Shown: positions 63,028 to 64,000 of the stretch, in pieces | Numbering within the stretch: the first letter of the stretch is position 1 | Layout of the letters: every line of letters begins with the position of its first letter | The notes under the pieces: model-generated | The model's input: the letters and a program-made list of their open reading frames with translations, nothing else | What the model was told of the DNA's origin: nothing | Databases searched by the model: none | From: Streptomyces nigra | GTDB taxonomy: Bacteria; Actinomycetota; Actinomycetes; Streptomycetales; Streptomycetaceae | Direction: 5' to 3' | DNA: 64,000 nt | NCBI RefSeq assembly: GCF_003074055.1 | Contig: NZ_CP029043.1 | Span: 62,001 to 126,000 of the forward strand | Translations under genes and position numbers: made by a program

Positions 63028-64000
63028 ATGAATATCGGCAACGACGTCATGAAGGCAGACGTGCTGGTCATCGGATTCGGAAAGGGAGGAAAGGCGGTTG
63101 CCGCCAAGATGGGGGCGCTCGGCAAGACCGTCGTTCTGGTCGAGCGTTCGGAGCACATGTACGGAGGCACCTGCCCCAACGTCGGCTGCGTCCCCACGAA
63201 GGCCCTCGTGCACCAGGCCAACAAGCGGCGGCCCGAGGACTCGCTTCAGGACTGGTACGAGCGCTCGGTCGGCGAAGTACAAGCCCTGACCTCTCTCTTC
63301 CGGGCCGGCAACTACGAGGGCCTCAACGGCATGGACACCGTGCGCGTCGTCACGGGCAACGCCAGGTTCGAGGACTCCCACACCGTCACCGTCACCGGCT
63401 CGGACGGTCCCCTGACCATCACAGGCGACGTCATCCTGATCAACACCGGCTCCGAACCGGTGGTCCCCGACATCCCCGGCCTGCAGGGCAGTTCTCGGAT
63501 GGCGACGAGCACCCAGCTCATCGAGAGCAGCACGCTGCCCAGGCGGCTCGCCATCATCGGCGGCGGATATCTGGGCCTGGAGTTCGCCTCTATCTACCGC
63601 CGGTTCGGATCCGAGGTCACCGTGCTCGAAGCAGGGGCCGACATCCTGCGGCGGGAAGACGGCGATGTCGCCGGAGCGGTGAAATCCATCCTCAGCGAGG
63701 ACGGGGTCCGTCTGGTCACCGGGGCGCGTGTCCTGGAGGTCATCGATGATCCGGCAGAGGCCGTCGTCGTCTACGAACAGGACGGCACCAAGCGCCGTGT
63801 CGAGGCCGATGCCGTCCTGATCGCCGCGGGGCGCCGCCCGGTCACTGCGGAGCTGAACCTGGAAGCCGCCGGCGTGGACGTGTCCCCCACAGGAGGGGTG
63901 GAGGTCGACCGGCACCTGCGCTCCAGCCAGCCGCACATCTTCGCTCTCGGCGACGTCAACGGCGGACCGCAGTTCACCTACATCTCGCTCGACGACAGTC
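63028..64000 (+). CDS. rclA: RclA-like pyridine nucleotide-disulfide oxidoreductase, 5' part
   Basis: Gene continues past the right edge; 324 residues visible. FAD-binding DVLVIGFGKGGKAVAAKMG, redox motif GGTCPNVGCVPTKALVHQ (Cys49, Cys54), NAD-binding IIGGGYLGLEFASIYRRFGS and second FAD motif HIFALGDVNGGPQFTYISLDD. GFGKGGK, MYGGTC and QFTYISLDD are characteristic of RclA, the hypochlorite-resistance Cu(II) reductase, rather than MerA. ATG 63049 is an alternative start. An oxidative-stress role is inferred. Confidence 0.85.
   Translation, partial: MNIGNDVMKADVLVIGFGKGGKAVAAKMGALGKTVVLVERSEHMYGGTCPNVGCVPTKALVHQANKRRPEDSLQDWYERSVGEVQALTSLFRAGNYEGLNGMDTVRVVTGNARFEDSHTVTVTGSDGPLTITGDVILINTGSEPVVPDIPGLQGSSRMATSTQLIESSTLPRRLAIIGGGYLGLEFASIYRRFGSEVTVLEAGADILRREDGDVAGAVKSILSEDGVRLVTGARVLEVIDDPAEAVVVYEQDGTKRRVEADAVLIAAGRRPVTAELNLEAAGVDVSPTGGVEVDRHLRSSQPHIFALGDVNGGPQFTYISLDDS

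Noticed and set aside
63028..64000. Mercuric reductase annotation.
   Set aside because: The redox motif and the QFTYISLDD segment fit RclA better and no mer genes are nearby, although the C-terminus is outside the window.

Overview
The window is about 70% GC with long actinobacterial-style operons. Its gene content (a LAL-type LuxR regulator, a SpoIIE/GAF phosphatase, a CGNR regulator, a nickel operon behind a Nur-type operator, many tandem-domain universal stress proteins) points to Streptomyces or a very close relative. It reads as an accessory chromosomal region: transposon debris, foldback repeats, decayed gene copies and a segmental duplication lie among intact operons.

Layout. 1-5.6 kb: start of a GlxA-like regulator (-), an HD-domain hydrolase, a DUF1963 protein, an IS5-family element with an older inverted remnant and a 183-bp foldback element, then a GAF-SpoIIE phosphatase. 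5.9-9.0 kb: cobalamin riboswitch and a vitamin B12-type ABC importer. 9.2-14.4 kb: Nur-type operator and nikABCDE nickel importer. 14.4-44.2 kb: a dormancy/hypoxia island built around a DevS/DevR (OsdK/OsdR)-like two-component pair. It holds five universal stress proteins, CBS-BON proteins, an Acg-like nitroreductase, a PPOx-fold flavoprotein, OsmC, DoxX, an HPF/RafH-like ribosome factor, GAPDH, pyruvate phosphate dikinase, alcohol dehydrogenase, pyruvate formate-lyase with its activase, bifunctional AdhE, a GNAT/ADP-forming acyl-CoA synthetase fusion and a KhtTU-like K+/H+ antiporter. 44.7-50.9 kb: a NarL-type kinase/regulator pair, small membrane proteins, a RibD-like reductase and a haloacid dehalogenase. 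51.5-64 kb: a LAL regulator, two paralogous alpha/beta hydrolases, an atypical SDR, a DUF427 protein, a MOSC-reductase-ferredoxin fusion, a VOC protein, a shortened LysR, a CGNR regulator with a repeat-rich divergent promoter, an anti-sigma-type ATPase and the start of an RclA-like flavoprotein.

How the island appears to work. The sensor kinase carries the GAF histidine motif that binds heme in mycobacterial DevS/DosT, and the regulator is DevR-like. A 15-bp inverted repeat, GGGACC-N3-GGTCCC and variants, recurs upstream of most transcription units of the island, sometimes as pairs with centres 20-21 bp apart. I infer it is the DevR/OsdR operator. The regulated genes together would allow glycolytic flux without respiration: GAPDH makes NADH, PFL makes acetyl-CoA and formate, AdhE and the zinc alcohol dehydrogenase reoxidise NADH, PPDK interconverts PEP and pyruvate, and the acyl-CoA synthetase could recover ATP. 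Stress proteins and a ribosome-hibernation-like factor would protect the resting cell. A fermentative PFL/AdhE module inside a DevR-type regulon of an aerobic filamentous actinomycete is the most notable system here.

Limits. Everything is read by eye. Family calls rest on recognised motifs and remembered family patterns, operators are pattern matches, and no database search was run.
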